Source: Psychromarinibacter halotolerans (lineage in GTDB: Bacteria; Pseudomonadota; Alphaproteobacteria; Rhodobacterales; Rhodobacteraceae). Taken from it: a stretch of 64,000 nt of DNA. The stretch is taken from the NCBI RefSeq assembly GCF_029168315.1, contig NZ_JARGYD010000004.1:1-64000 (forward strand), read 5' to 3'. Shown here one piece after another: positions 16,410 to 25,658 of the stretch (position 1 is its first letter; every line of letters begins with the position of its first letter). The notes beneath the pieces were generated by a model. It was given only the letters and a program-made list of their open reading frames with translations, was not told the origin of the DNA and ran no database searches. The translations under genes and the position numbers were made by a program.

Positions 16410-17210
16410 TTATCTTCCCTTGAATTCCGGCGCGCGCTTTTCGTTGAAGGCGTTCACCCCTTCCAGGCGGTCTTCGGTCACGATGGTCTGGTTGTAGGCC
16501 ATGATCTCGATCTCGCGGCCCTGCACGATGTCGGTGGACCAGCCGTAGCGGATCGACCGCTTGATCTGGCGCACCGAAACCGGAGCATTCCGTGCGATAC
16601 GGTTGGCCGTCTCCATGGTGGCGGGCAGCAATTCGTCCGCGGGCAGCAGGCGGTTCACCATGCCCCATTCGGCGGCTTCCGCAGCCGAGAAAGGGGCGCC
16701 CGTCATGATCAGCTCGCGCGCGCGGCGCTCGCCAACGGCGCGGGGCAGGGTTTGGGTCGAACCGGCGCCGGGCATGATGCCGCGCGTCACCTCGGGCAGT
16801 GCGAAACGGGCGGTGTCGGCCGCGTAGATAAAGTCGCATGCCAGCGCAAGCTCGCAGCCACCGCCGAAAGCGACGCCATTCACCGCCGCAATGATCGGAA
16901 CGACGCAATCCATGACGCCGTATGCGCCCTGTTCGATGATCGCATGTTGGGCGCGCCACTGGTCGTCGGTCATGCCCTGCCGTTCTTTCAGGTCACCGCC
17001 AGCCGAGAACGCCTTGTCGCCGGTGCCGGTCAGCACGATGCAGCGCCACGGACCCGGCGCGCGGGACAGCGGGCCGAACAGGTCGCGCAGATCCTCGCTG
17101 GTCGCGGTGTCCAGCGCGTTCATCACCTCGGGGCGGTCGAAGCGCACCAGCAGCACGCCGTCGCCCTTGTCCTCCAGCTTCAGGCGCCGCATTTCGGGCA
17201 GATCGCTCAT
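16410..17210 (-). CDS. Enoyl-CoA hydratase/isomerase (crotonase family)
   Basis: 266 aa, normal crotonase length. The oxyanion-hole and catalytic regions are intact: SAGGDLKE at about 69-76, NGVAFGGGCELALACDF with the first catalytic Glu, and LPEVTRGIMPGAGSTQ with the second. It would hydrate the enoyl-CoA made by the adjacent acyl-CoA dehydrogenase. The start overlaps the CoA-transferase stop by 4 bp. Confidence 0.92.
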   Translation of the reverse strand: MSDLPEMRRLKLEDKGDGVLLVRFDRPEVMNALDTATSEDLRDLFGPLSRAPGPWRCIVLTGTGDKAFSAGGDLKERQGMTDDQWRAQHAIIEQGAYGVMDCVVPIIAAVNGVAFGGGCELALACDFIYAADTARFALPEVTRGIMPGAGSTQTLPRAVGERRARELIMTGAPFSAAEAAEWGMVNRLLPADELLPATMETANRIARNAPVSVRQIKRSIRYGWSTDIVQGREIEIMAYNQTIVTEDRLEGVNAFNEKRAPEFKGR

Positions 17211-18376
17211 GCCTTGGTTTCCTCCTCTGTCTCTTCAAGCTCTGTCAGTATGTCGTTGGCCTCTCCCAGCGCGGGGGCCGGGTGCCGCAGCGGCGGCCGG
17301 GTTCCGTCGAACCGCAACGGAATGCCCGCCAGCCTGACGGTCTCTTCCGGGTCGCTTTGCATCATTTCCACCGCCTCGAACTGCGGGTCGCGGGTGACTT
17401 CTTCCAGCGACAGGACAGGGGCAGACGGCACGCCCGCCGTCGCAAGCCGTTCCAGCCAGTCATCGCGCGTGGCCGAGGGCAGGATGTCCGAGATAAGCGC
17501 GTTCAGCGCGACGCGGTTCTCGACCCGTTTCGGATTGCTGGAAAATTCGGGAATCTGCGGCAGATCGGGACGGCCCAACACCTCGGCCAGCCGGGTGAAC
17601 AGCTTGTCATTCCCCGCCGCGATCACGAGCCAGCCGTCCGCAGCCTCGAACGCCTTGTAGGGCGCGATGCCGGAATTCTCACTGCCGATCTTGCGCGGCG
17701 CGCGTCCGGTCAGCGCATAGGTCGCGATCTGCGCAGGCAGCCAGCCCAGCCCCGTCTCGTACAACGAGGTGTCGATCTGCGCGCCCAGTCCGGTCGCTTC
17801 GCGGGTACGGAGTGCGGCGAGGATACCGATCACCGCCCACATGCCAGAGCCTTGGTCGACCAGCGACGGGCCGACGCGGACGGGTTCCTGGCCCTCCAGC
17901 CCGGTGACGCTCATGATCCCGCTGGCCGCCTGCATCAGCGGGTCATAACCCGGCTGCATCCGCTTCGGGCCGACCGCCCCGAAGGCGAGGATGTCGGCAC
18001 AGATCAGCCCCGGCGCCTCGGCCCGAAGGCTTTCGCCGTCGAGCCCGAAGCGTTTCAGCAGGCCGGGGCGCATGTTCTGAAGCACCACGTCGGCGTGCCG
18101 CAGGATGAAGCGGCGCAGGCGGGCGAGCTCGTCCGCGTCCTTGAGGTCCACCGCCACGGACCGCTTGTTGCGGTTGAAGCTGGCAAACACGGGCGAGGTG
18201 CCGGTGGCGTCGAACGGCGGCCCCCAGTGGCGGGCGTCGTCGCCGCCGCCGGGGTTCTCGACCTTGATGACGCGGGCGCCGAGATCGGCCAGCACCTGCC
18301 CCGCGAAAGGGCCGGCGACCGAGGTTGAAATTTCGACGACCGTCAGGCCGGCGAGGGGAAGATGGGCATCAGGCAA
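17207..18376 (-). CDS. CaiB/BaiF CoA-transferase, TTG start
   Basis: 389 aa from the TTG at 18376, chosen because AGGAGG lies 6 nt upstream and the protein then opens MPDAHLPLAGLTVVEIS. A longer ORF to 18487 would overlap the previous gene deeply. Family marks are VLADLGARVIKVE, FNRNKRSVAVDLKD and the likely catalytic Asp145 in PGYDPLMQAASG. The start lies inside the end of the MmgE gene (8-bp overlap), a sign of translational coupling. It activates the acid processed by this operon; the CoA donor and acceptor are not readable from the sequence. Confidence 0.88.
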   Translation of the reverse strand: MPDAHLPLAGLTVVEISTSVAGPFAGQVLADLGARVIKVENPGGGDDARHWGPPFDATGTSPVFASFNRNKRSVAVDLKDADELARLRRFILRHADVVLQNMRPGLLKRFGLDGESLRAEAPGLICADILAFGAVGPKRMQPGYDPLMQAASGIMSVTGLEGQEPVRVGPSLVDQGSGMWAVIGILAALRTREATGLGAQIDTSLYETGLGWLPAQIATYALTGRAPRKIGSENSGIAPYKAFEAADGWLVIAAGNDKLFTRLAEVLGRPDLPQIPEFSSNPKRVENRVALNALISDILPSATRDDWLERLATAGVPSAPVLSLEEVTRDPQFEAVEMMQSDPEETVRLAGIPLRFDGTRPPLRHPAPALGEANDILTELEETEEETKA

Positions 18377-19733
18377 CGAGATCCTCCTGTCCGATGGCGA
18401 TAAGCGCGCGTGTGTCGTCAAGCGCCGAGAGATCCCGCATTTTCGAAAGCAGGCGGGAGGCGTGATCCGGGCGGGGCCCAGCGGCAAGGCAGTCCGCGAT
18501 CTTGCGGTCCAGAACCTCTGGCGGGGCCGGGTTGCAGAAGTGGCCGAGCGGCAAAATGACCTCGGACGAGTGCGAGGCGCCGTTTTTCAGGTGGATCGTC
18601 ACGCTGTCGCTGGGCGCAAGCGATGGCTCGATCGGGTGACGACCTTTGCGCGTGTGGACGTCCACCTTGGCCAGAAGGGCGCGAACCGCGTCCGAGGTGA
18701 TAAAGTCCGGGTCCAGCTCTGCCGGACCCAATCCGCCGCGCAGCAACACCGCGGCGGCGCCGAATGGCAGGCTGAATTTCGCCTCGGCCGTGGTCGACGG
18801 CTGGGCGTGGCGCAACATGGCCGCCTGAGCCTCGCCGACCTCGATTTCGATGCGGGCGATGTCTTCGGGCGGCGTCATCGACTTGTGCTGTATCGCCAGC
18901 AAGCCGTCCAACGCCCGATGCATGGCATAGCAAACGGGGTAGCGTTTGAAGTTCAGCCCGTTGCGGGCCATGTGGCGGCCCGTTTCGGTCGGCCCGTCCC
19001 GTCGGACGTGGCCCTTTGGCGAAATCGCCATCAGGAATCCGAGCGGATGTTCAAGCGCGTCCGGCGCGGCGGTCATCCCGGCCTCTGTCAGTGCGACCGC
19101 TTCGAACCCAGCGCGCGCGGATCGACCGACCTGCCACGGCTTGGCCGGCGTTCCGAACTGGGCGACGACGCCGCCTGACATGGACGCTGCCAGCGACAGC
19201 GCGTTGCTGCATTGGTCCGCGTCCAGTCCACGCAGCACGCACAACGCCGCCGCAGCAGCAATGGGGCCGTAGACTGCACTGGGATGCCAGCCCTTGCCGT
19301 GAACCGAGTCGTCTTCGCGAGCGGAAAGCTCGGCCCACGTTTCGTAACCCGCGAGGTAAGCGTCAAGCAGGCGTGCCCCGCTGGTGGGGACACGCGCCGC
19401 TTCGGCCAGCAGCACCGGCGTCAGGACCGCGCTGGTGTGGTTGCCGAACGCGTTGTCGTCGAAGTCAAGCGCATGGGCCGCGCAGGCAAGGTGAGCGGCA
19501 AGGGTGCCAGGGTCGCGGGCGGGCGGCGAAAGCGGGTCGGCCCAGTCGCCAAGCCCGTCGATCCGGCGCAGCGCGTGCGATGCGGAATCGCTCCAGCCTG
19601 CAAGCATCACCGCAATGCAGTCGGCCATCCCCCGACCGGCAAGCGCCACATCAGCCGGCGTCGAGTGCGGCCCGGAGGCGATCCATTCTGCGATTGCCCG
19701 GGTCAGTCGCTGCGCGTTTGCCTCGGTCGACAC
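18369..19733 (-). CDS. MmgE/PrpD family protein
   Basis: About 454 aa from the GTG at 19733, which has GGAGG 4 nt upstream. A longer reading to a TTG at 19784 runs into the AT-rich divergent promoter region and is less likely. It has the helical N-terminal domain motif ALDFDDNAFGNHTSAVL and the core KRYPVCYAMHRALDGLL (FKRYP is typical of the family). It is first in the operon with CoA-transferase, enoyl-CoA hydratase, acyl-CoA dehydrogenase and HMG-CoA-lyase-like genes. Its reaction is unassigned. It is divergent from the MFS transporter and the third IclR. Confidence 0.85.
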   Translation of the reverse strand: MSTEANAQRLTRAIAEWIASGPHSTPADVALAGRGMADCIAVMLAGWSDSASHALRRIDGLGDWADPLSPPARDPGTLAAHLACAAHALDFDDNAFGNHTSAVLTPVLLAEAARVPTSGARLLDAYLAGYETWAELSAREDDSVHGKGWHPSAVYGPIAAAAALCVLRGLDADQCSNALSLAASMSGGVVAQFGTPAKPWQVGRSARAGFEAVALTEAGMTAAPDALEHPLGFLMAISPKGHVRRDGPTETGRHMARNGLNFKRYPVCYAMHRALDGLLAIQHKSMTPPEDIARIEIEVGEAQAAMLRHAQPSTTAEAKFSLPFGAAAVLLRGGLGPAELDPDFITSDAVRALLAKVDVHTRKGRHPIEPSLAPSDSVTIHLKNGASHSSEVILPLGHFCNPAPPEVLDRKIADCLAAGPRPDHASRLLSKMRDLSALDDTRALIAIGQEDLVA

Positions 19734-19831
19734 CACCCCTCCAAGTGTTTTGTTGACGAACTTGAAAAACCATATATCAAACAACTGTGCATTTGAAGCC
19801 CGAAAAATCCGACCCCGAAAGGCAGGCGCTG
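19734..19831. promoter_or_regulatory. Divergent AT-rich promoter region, catabolic operon / MFS-IclR
   Basis: This short stretch between the minus-strand MmgE operon and the MFS gene is much richer in A+T than its surroundings. It holds TTGACG on the plus strand, a CATATATC run and TTTGTTGA / ATCAAACAA, which form a loose inverted repeat. No convincing copy of the 25-bp composite operator is present. It is the likely target of the IclR at 21051. Confidence 0.4.
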
Positions 19832-21040
19832 ATGCGATGGACGACAGTGCTCTTCATCATGCTGGGGTGCCACGCGACCTCGACCCTGCTTTTGCGGCTG
19901 GTTCCGACCATCGCGCCCGACATGGTCACGCAATACGGCTGGAGCCCCAGTTTCGTGGGGTGGCTGGCGACAGCGGCGAACCTTGGATCCATCGTTGTGG
20001 TGGCGGGCGGGGTTGGGCTGCTGCGTCTGCTTGGCTCGATCAAGGCCGTCCGTTGGGGGCTGGCGGCCGGTGGTATCGGAACGCTGGTTCTTCTGCTGCC
20101 GATCCCGGCGCTCGCGCTGGTGGGCAGCTTCATCGCGGGCATGGGCCACGGGCCGACGAACCCTGCCGGCAACGACGTGCTGCAACGATACGTGCCGCGC
20201 GGCAAGCAGGCGCTGATCTTCTCGGTAAAACAGTCCTCGGTTCCGGTCGCAGGCGTCGTGGGCGGGCTTGTCCTTCCCGGCATCGCGCAGCTTTGGGGGG
20301 TAGAGGCCGTGATGGTGTTCGGGGCGCTGGTGGCCGTTCTGACCATCGTCGCGACTGGACCCGTGCGGCGCCGCGAACCAAAGCCGGAACCGGGCGCCAA
20401 GCTGTCCGATGCCATGTCGCGCGAGAACCTGACGGCACCGGTGCGGCTGGCCCTGTCCTCGCCCCGGATGCGGAGCCTTGCGCTGTCGGGTTTCCTGCTG
20501 GCCTTCGTGCAATCGGTCTGGTTCGTCTATCTCACGTCCTTCCTTGCGTTCGGGCTGGGCTATTCGGCCACCGCCGCCGGTGTGCTGTACGCCTTGATGC
20601 AGGGCATGAGCATCATTGGCCGCCTGACGCTTGGTTGGGGCGCGGACCGGTTGGGAACCGCGCTGCCGCTGATCTGCCTGTCGCTTGTCATGTCCACCGT
20701 GTCGACGCTGGCACTGGCCGGAACGGTTCTGACGGGACCGGGCTGGCCGGTCGTCGCTGTCTGTCTGATCGGCGGGGTCGCGGCGGCGGGGTGGAACGGC
20801 ATTCAGGTGGCAGAGACCGTGCGCCTTGCCCCGCGCGACCGGATGTACGAGGCCGTGTCGGGCATCACGCTGGCGATCGGATCCGGCGTTGTGACGGGGC
20901 CGATGATCGTTTCGGCCCTGCTTGGCGCGGGCGTGGACTGGGGGCCGATCCTTGCCGCGGTGGCACTCTTGCCGCTGGTCGGAGTGAGTGCGACATTGCG
21001 GCAGGCGCGCCGGGTGGGGCGCCTAGAGGACGCTGGGTGA
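19832..21040 (+). CDS. Major facilitator superfamily transporter
   Basis: 402 aa from the ATG at 19832; a GTG at 19787 is an alternative that would add 15 polar residues before TM1. About 12 hydrophobic segments are seen, with an MFS GWGADRLG-type loop (LGWGADRLG) between the sixth and eighth segments. The TM content and RRREPKPEPG central loop fit a carboxylate or monocarboxylate-type porter. Its place opposite the CoA-transferase operon and 10 nt before an IclR gene suggests that it imports that operon's substrate. Confidence 0.82.
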   Translation: MRWTTVLFIMLGCHATSTLLLRLVPTIAPDMVTQYGWSPSFVGWLATAANLGSIVVVAGGVGLLRLLGSIKAVRWGLAAGGIGTLVLLLPIPALALVGSFIAGMGHGPTNPAGNDVLQRYVPRGKQALIFSVKQSSVPVAGVVGGLVLPGIAQLWGVEAVMVFGALVAVLTIVATGPVRRREPKPEPGAKLSDAMSRENLTAPVRLALSSPRMRSLALSGFLLAFVQSVWFVYLTSFLAFGLGYSATAAGVLYALMQGMSIIGRLTLGWGADRLGTALPLICLSLVMSTVSTLALAGTVLTGPGWPVVAVCLIGGVAAAGWNGIQVAETVRLAPRDRMYEAVSGITLAIGSGVVTGPMIVSALLGAGVDWGPILAAVALLPLVGVSATLRQARRVGRLEDAG

Positions 21041-21050
21041 AGGGCCGGAC

Positions 21051-21845
21051 ATGGACAAGGCAGAGCAAGGCGCGGACGAGGTAGACCAGCGCTACATCGT
21101 GCCCGGTCTCGAACGCGGCCTTCACATCCTGCAACTGTTCAACGCGACCGGCGAGTCTATGACGCTGGCCGAGCTGGCCGAAGGCATCGGGCTGTCGCGG
21201 TCCTCGGCCTACCGTCTGGTCTATACCCTTGAGAAATCCGGTTTCCTGTCGCGGGATGCGCAAAGCAAGCGATACGCGCTGACCTCGCGCGTGATGACGC
21301 TTGGCTACGCTTTCCTCGCCGCCCGCCCGCTGGTCGAGACGGTTCAGCCCTTCCTGCAGCGAATCAGTCAGCGCACGCGGCTTGCGGCGCATCTGGTCGA
21401 ACTAGACGGGACAGAGACCGTCTATCTTGCGCGCGTGGCGCCGTCGGCGCGGGTCATCTCGAACCTTCAGGTCGGCATGCGCCTTCCGGCGCATCGGACG
21501 GTCAGTGGTCGGGTGCTGCTGTCGGGGCTGACGGCCGATGGTCTGGCCGCGCTTTATCCCCGCATGGTTTCTGACCACCCCGACTATCCGCCACCCGAGT
21601 TGCAGGACCTTGTCGCCCGCGCAAACGCCGACCGGGAACGCGGTTTTGTCATGGGGGAGTCTGCCTTCGATCCGGGGATCGAAAGCTATGCGACGCCGGT
21701 CAAGACGGGGGCGGGGCAGATCACCGCGGCCCTGAACGTGATCGGACCAAAAAAGGTGCTGGACGACCTTGGCGGCAAGGAGGCGCTGGACGAGATCGTC
21801 GGTTCCGAAGCGCGGCAGCTGTCGCGGGCGCTGGGCTGGGGCTGA
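21051..21845 (+). CDS. IclR family transcriptional regulator (third)
   Basis: 264 aa. The N-terminal winged helix (about 18-80: GLERGLHILQLF, MTLAELAEGIGLSRSSAYRL) is followed by an effector-binding domain with RTVSGRVLLSG and GFVMGESAFDPGIESYATPV. It is more canonical than the first two IclR proteins and not part of that paralogous pair. It follows the MFS gene by 10 nt and is therefore probably in one transcript with it, controlling both divergent units from the region near 19.78 kb. Confidence 0.9.
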   Translation: MDKAEQGADEVDQRYIVPGLERGLHILQLFNATGESMTLAELAEGIGLSRSSAYRLVYTLEKSGFLSRDAQSKRYALTSRVMTLGYAFLAARPLVETVQPFLQRISQRTRLAAHLVELDGTETVYLARVAPSARVISNLQVGMRLPAHRTVSGRVLLSGLTADGLAALYPRMVSDHPDYPPPELQDLVARANADRERGFVMGESAFDPGIESYATPVKTGAGQITAALNVIGPKKVLDDLGGKEALDEIVGSEARQLSRALGWG

Positions 21846-21896
21846 CCCGGACGCGTATTCAGCCCGAGCTTTGCGGGGTTGGCCGACCGCCGGGTG

Positions 21897-22829
21897 TCAT
21901 CCGGACGCGCGACCCGTCTCTGGGCGGGTGTCTCCTGTGCCATCTGTCGATGCCTCTGCCAGAAGCGCGTCTATGAAGCTGGCGCGCAGGGGCGAGTTGT
22001 CATCGCGGCGGTGCAGGACGTTCAGGCTTTGCGTGACGTTCAGATCCTCTACCGGGGCAAAGGCGACGCCGTGCGGCGGGCGCCACGATTGCATGGCGTT
22101 CGCCAGCGCAAGGCCCGACCCCATGCTGACCAGCGCCAGCATGTCCGCTTCGTTCGTCGGCTCCGAGATGAAATTCCGGGTGAAGTCGATGTCGGCAAGC
22201 GCCGCGGTAAGGTCGTCGAACAGCTTCGGGCTGGCCGCGCGCTGAAAGCCGATCAGCGGATAGTCGGACAGGTCCCGCACGCGGATCCGCGGCAGGGCAA
22301 GCAGGGGGCAATCCGCAGGCATCGCCAGCACGATCGGGATCGACGCAAGATGGGTCGACACAAGCCCGTCCGCCTCGGCGATGTTGTAGACGATGGCAGC
22401 GTCCGTTCGGCCCTCGGACAGCCACGCGATCTGCTGCGCCGCTGGCATGGTGGAGAGCGAAACCTCTACGTCCGGAAAGCGGGCCCGATAGGCGCGCAGG
22501 GCGTTCGGGACCACACCGTGCCACGCGGCGCTGTCGATCAGGCTTAGTCGCAGGCGGCCGTGCCGCCCCTCGGCGGCGGACCGCGCGGCTGCGATACCGC
22601 GCAGCAGCTGGGCTTCGACCTCTCGCATCTCGGCAAGCAGTAGCCGGCCAGGATGCGTCAGCCGCACCCCGCGCGACAGACGCTCGAACAGATCGAAGCC
22701 CAGTTCGTCCTCCAGCGTGCGGATCTGACGGCTGAGGGCGGGCTGCGCGATGCGAAGGCGGCGGGACGCGCGACCGAAGTGTTCGTCCTCGGCAACCGCG
22801 ATGAAATACCTGATGCGTCTTGGAAGCAT
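21897..22829 (-). CDS. LysR family transcriptional regulator
   Basis: 310 aa from the ATG at 22829 (MLPRRIRYFIAVAEDEHFG); the longer reading to 22940 adds 37 residues not typical of the family. The N-terminal helix-turn-helix has FGRASRRLRIAQPALSRQI at about 16-34 and the substrate-binding domain follows from about 90. It is divergent from the small SRPBCC-like gene, with 134 nt between them, the usual layout for a LysR protein and its target. Its effector is unknown. Confidence 0.9.
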   Translation of the reverse strand: MLPRRIRYFIAVAEDEHFGRASRRLRIAQPALSRQIRTLEDELGFDLFERLSRGVRLTHPGRLLLAEMREVEAQLLRGIAAARSAAEGRHGRLRLSLIDSAAWHGVVPNALRAYRARFPDVEVSLSTMPAAQQIAWLSEGRTDAAIVYNIAEADGLVSTHLASIPIVLAMPADCPLLALPRIRVRDLSDYPLIGFQRAASPKLFDDLTAALADIDFTRNFISEPTNEADMLALVSMGSGLALANAMQSWRPPHGVAFAPVEDLNVTQSLNVLHRRDDNSPLRASFIDALLAEASTDGTGDTRPETGRASG

Positions 22830-22963
22830 GACGACTGATAACAATTCGGCATCGAAACCGGCAAGCGTTTGAATTGGACGCGGGGCCGGGGCGACCGCGA
22901 TAGTTCCGGCACCAAGGCGCCTTCGGGCCGGGACACGCACAGCGACGAACGAAAGGACCAGAC

Positions 22964-23398
22964 ATGATCGATCCGCATTGCCACACCAGCAGCATCAAGG
23001 TGGACCGCCCCGCCGAACAGGTGTTCGAACTGATGTCAGACGGGCTGAAACAGGGCCACTGGGCTTGGGGCAGCGCCGAGCGCGAGGACGCGGGCGACGG
23101 CATCTTCGCGGGGACGTCGGTCTTCAACGGCGCGCGGACCTTCGTGCGGCTGGACGTGGACGCCCGCCGGATGCTGGTCGATTACGACGTCGGTGGTGCT
23201 GCGGACCAGCTGCGGTTCCGCAACAGCTCTCGGGTGCTGCCCGGTGCGGTTCTGGGGCACGAGGACGGCAGCTGCGTCGTGACCCTGATGACATGGCGCC
23301 TTGCCGATCAGGACGACGCGGCGTGGACCCAGATTTCGACCGTCCACGAGGCGGAAATGTACCTGATCCGCGGACTTGCGGAACGCGATCTTCCCTAA
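22964..23398 (+). CDS. SRPBCC (START/polyketide-cyclase-like) small protein
   Basis: 144 aa. The pattern SSIKVDRPAEQVFELMSDG near the N terminus, an alternating beta-sheet middle and a C-terminal amphipathic helix fit the SRPBCC ligand-binding fold. No catalytic motif is recognisable. AAAGGA precedes the ATG. It is divergent from the LysR gene, which probably regulates it. The assignment rests on the N-terminal pattern and length only. Confidence 0.6.
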   Translation: MIDPHCHTSSIKVDRPAEQVFELMSDGLKQGHWAWGSAEREDAGDGIFAGTSVFNGARTFVRLDVDARRMLVDYDVGGAADQLRFRNSSRVLPGAVLGHEDGSCVVTLMTWRLADQDDAAWTQISTVHEAEMYLIRGLAERDLP

Positions 23399-23490
23399 GG
23401 TGGCGCACGTCGGGAGAAGCCGCCGCCGGGAACCGGCCCGCGCCCCGCTTGACGATGTCAGACGCATGATCTAGACACCGGTCCTGCTGA

Positions 23491-23565
<75 letters not shown>

Positions 23566-23731
23566 CTTCCCGACATGCTGGCCCGCCTGCGCCCGATTCC
23601 TGCGCCCGCACGCCGTGGCGTCAACTTGGCGCGTCCGTCCTGCAAGCGTCCGCCGAACCGCGATGCCGGGCGGGGTGTGCTTGCCGATTGGCGCCGGGAC
23701 GGCTATGCGGCCTGTGCAGACGGGGGGCAGC

Positions 23732-25522
23732 ATGGCACGCAATCAGCCGCAGACCGAAGATCGCGAGAAATCCAAGCGCATCGGCGCGCTGCGGGGGCTT
23801 GCGCCGTTCCTGTTGCCCTATCGCGGGCTAATGATCGCGGCGATCTGCGCGCTGGTTATGACCGCGATGGTCTCGCTGGCGCTGCCCTTGGCGGTGCGCC
23901 GCGTCGTCGACGGGTTCGAGACCTCGGCCGAGCGGTTGCTGGACAGCTATTTCATCGCCGCCCTGATCATTGCGTTGCTGCTCGCAGTGGGGACCGGGCT
24001 TCGGTATTATCTGGTCACGCGGCTGGGCGAACGTGTGGTGGCGGACATCCGCAAGGCGGTGTTCGACCGGATGATCGGCATGTCGCCCGCTTTCTACGAA
24101 AAAATCATGACAGGCGAGGTTCTTAGCCGGATCACCACCGACACGACGCTGATCCTGTCGGTGATCGGATCATCGGTGTCGGTTGCGCTGCGCAACCTGC
24201 TGATCCTTGTGGGCGGGCTGTTCCTGCTTCTGCTGACCTCGGCCAAGCTGACGGGGCTTGTGCTGCTGATCGTGCCGGTCGTCATCGTGCCCATCGTTCT
24301 GCTTGGCCGTCGCCTGCGCAGCCTGAGCCGCGAGAACCAGGACTGGATCGCGGCGTCGTCCGGCAGCGCGTCCGAGGCGCTGTTGTCGGTTCAGGCGGTG
24401 CAGGCCTTTACCAACGAACCCGCCACGCGGCGCAGCTTTTCCGACGTGACCGAACGCAGCTTTACCGCCGCGCGCAAGCGGATCGCCACGCGGGCGGCGA
24501 TGACGGTGATCGTGATCGCGCTGATCTTCTCGGGCGTCGTCGGCGTGCTGTGGATCGGCGCGCGCGACGTGCGGGCAGATGCGATGTCCGTGGGCGAACT
24601 GGTGCAGTTCGTGATCTACGCGGTGATGGTGGCCGGTGCGACCGGGGCGCTGTCCGAGATCTGGGGCGAATTGCAGCGCGCAGCCGGCGCGACCGAACGT
24701 CTGGTCGAGTTGCTAGGCGCCGAGGACACGGTCCGCGACCCGGACCACGCGATGCCGCTGCCCGACCCCTGCCGGGGCGCAATCGCGTTCGAAAACGTGA
24801 CCTTCCACTATCCTACGCGGCCCGATGTCTCGGCGCTGGACAACGTCTCGCTCGCGGTCGAGCCGGGCGAGACGGTTGCGCTGGTCGGCCCGTCCGGGGC
24901 GGGTAAATCGACGATCATCCAGCTTCTGCTGCGGCATTACGATCCGCAGTCCGGCGTCGTCCGGATCGACGGCCAGCCGCTGACCGGCATGGCCCGCGCC
25001 GATTTCCGCCGCGCCATCGCGCTTGTGCCGCAGGACCCGGTGATCTTCGCCGACACCGCGCGCGAGAACATCCGCTTCGGCCGTCCGGGCGCGACCGATG
25101 AAGAGGTGGTCGAGGCGGCGCAAGCTGCGGCGGCGGACGACTTTTTGTCGAAGCTGCCGGACGGATACGGCAGCTATGTGGGCGAGCGCGGCGTGATGCT
25201 GTCGGGCGGACAAAAACAGCGCATCGCCATCGCCCGAGCCATCCTGCGGGATGCGCCGATCCTGCTGCTGGACGAGGCGACCAGCGCGCTGGACGCGGAA
25301 AGCGAACGGCTGGTGCAGTCGGCGGTCGACCGGCTGTCGCACGACCGGACCACGCTGATCGTCGCGCACCGGCTTGCAACCGTGAAGAAAGCCGACCGCA
25401 TCGTCGTGTTCGATGAGGGCCGCATCGTCGCGACCGGCACGCATGACGAGCTTGTGACGCAAGACGGGCTATATGCCCGTTTGGCGCGGTTGCAGTTCAC
25501 CGAGGGCGTCGCGGCGGAATAA
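23732..25522 (+). CDS. ABC transporter, fused permease/ATPase (exporter type)
   Basis: 596 aa from the ATG at 23732; an in-frame start at 23615 would lie just after the tRNA and adds 39 unrelated residues. The N-terminal half (about 1-330) has six hydrophobic segments of the type 1 exporter fold. The ATPase half has Walker A GPSGAGKST, signature LSGGQKQR, Walker B ILLLDEATSALD and H-loop VAHRL. It is a half-transporter that should dimerise, of the MsbA/BmrA lipid or multidrug export type. The substrate cannot be told. Confidence 0.9.
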   Translation: MARNQPQTEDREKSKRIGALRGLAPFLLPYRGLMIAAICALVMTAMVSLALPLAVRRVVDGFETSAERLLDSYFIAALIIALLLAVGTGLRYYLVTRLGERVVADIRKAVFDRMIGMSPAFYEKIMTGEVLSRITTDTTLILSVIGSSVSVALRNLLILVGGLFLLLLTSAKLTGLVLLIVPVVIVPIVLLGRRLRSLSRENQDWIAASSGSASEALLSVQAVQAFTNEPATRRSFSDVTERSFTAARKRIATRAAMTVIVIALIFSGVVGVLWIGARDVRADAMSVGELVQFVIYAVMVAGATGALSEIWGELQRAAGATERLVELLGAEDTVRDPDHAMPLPDPCRGAIAFENVTFHYPTRPDVSALDNVSLAVEPGETVALVGPSGAGKSTIIQLLLRHYDPQSGVVRIDGQPLTGMARADFRRAIALVPQDPVIFADTARENIRFGRPGATDEEVVEAAQAAAADDFLSKLPDGYGSYVGERGVMLSGGQKQRIAIARAILRDAPILLLDEATSALDAESERLVQSAVDRLSHDRTTLIVAHRLATVKKADRIVVFDEGRIVATGTHDELVTQDGLYARLARLQFTEGVAAE

Positions 25523-25658
25523 CGCCTTTGCCCTGTCGTGACCCGGCGTCGCCCCGGCTTCGTCGTGGCGTCTGCCTTGCACGAACCGGTAAATGTCATC
25601 ATTTTTCCCGGAAGCCGCGTCGCCGGGGAGGATCGGTGGCCAAGGGGAGGAATTGGCA

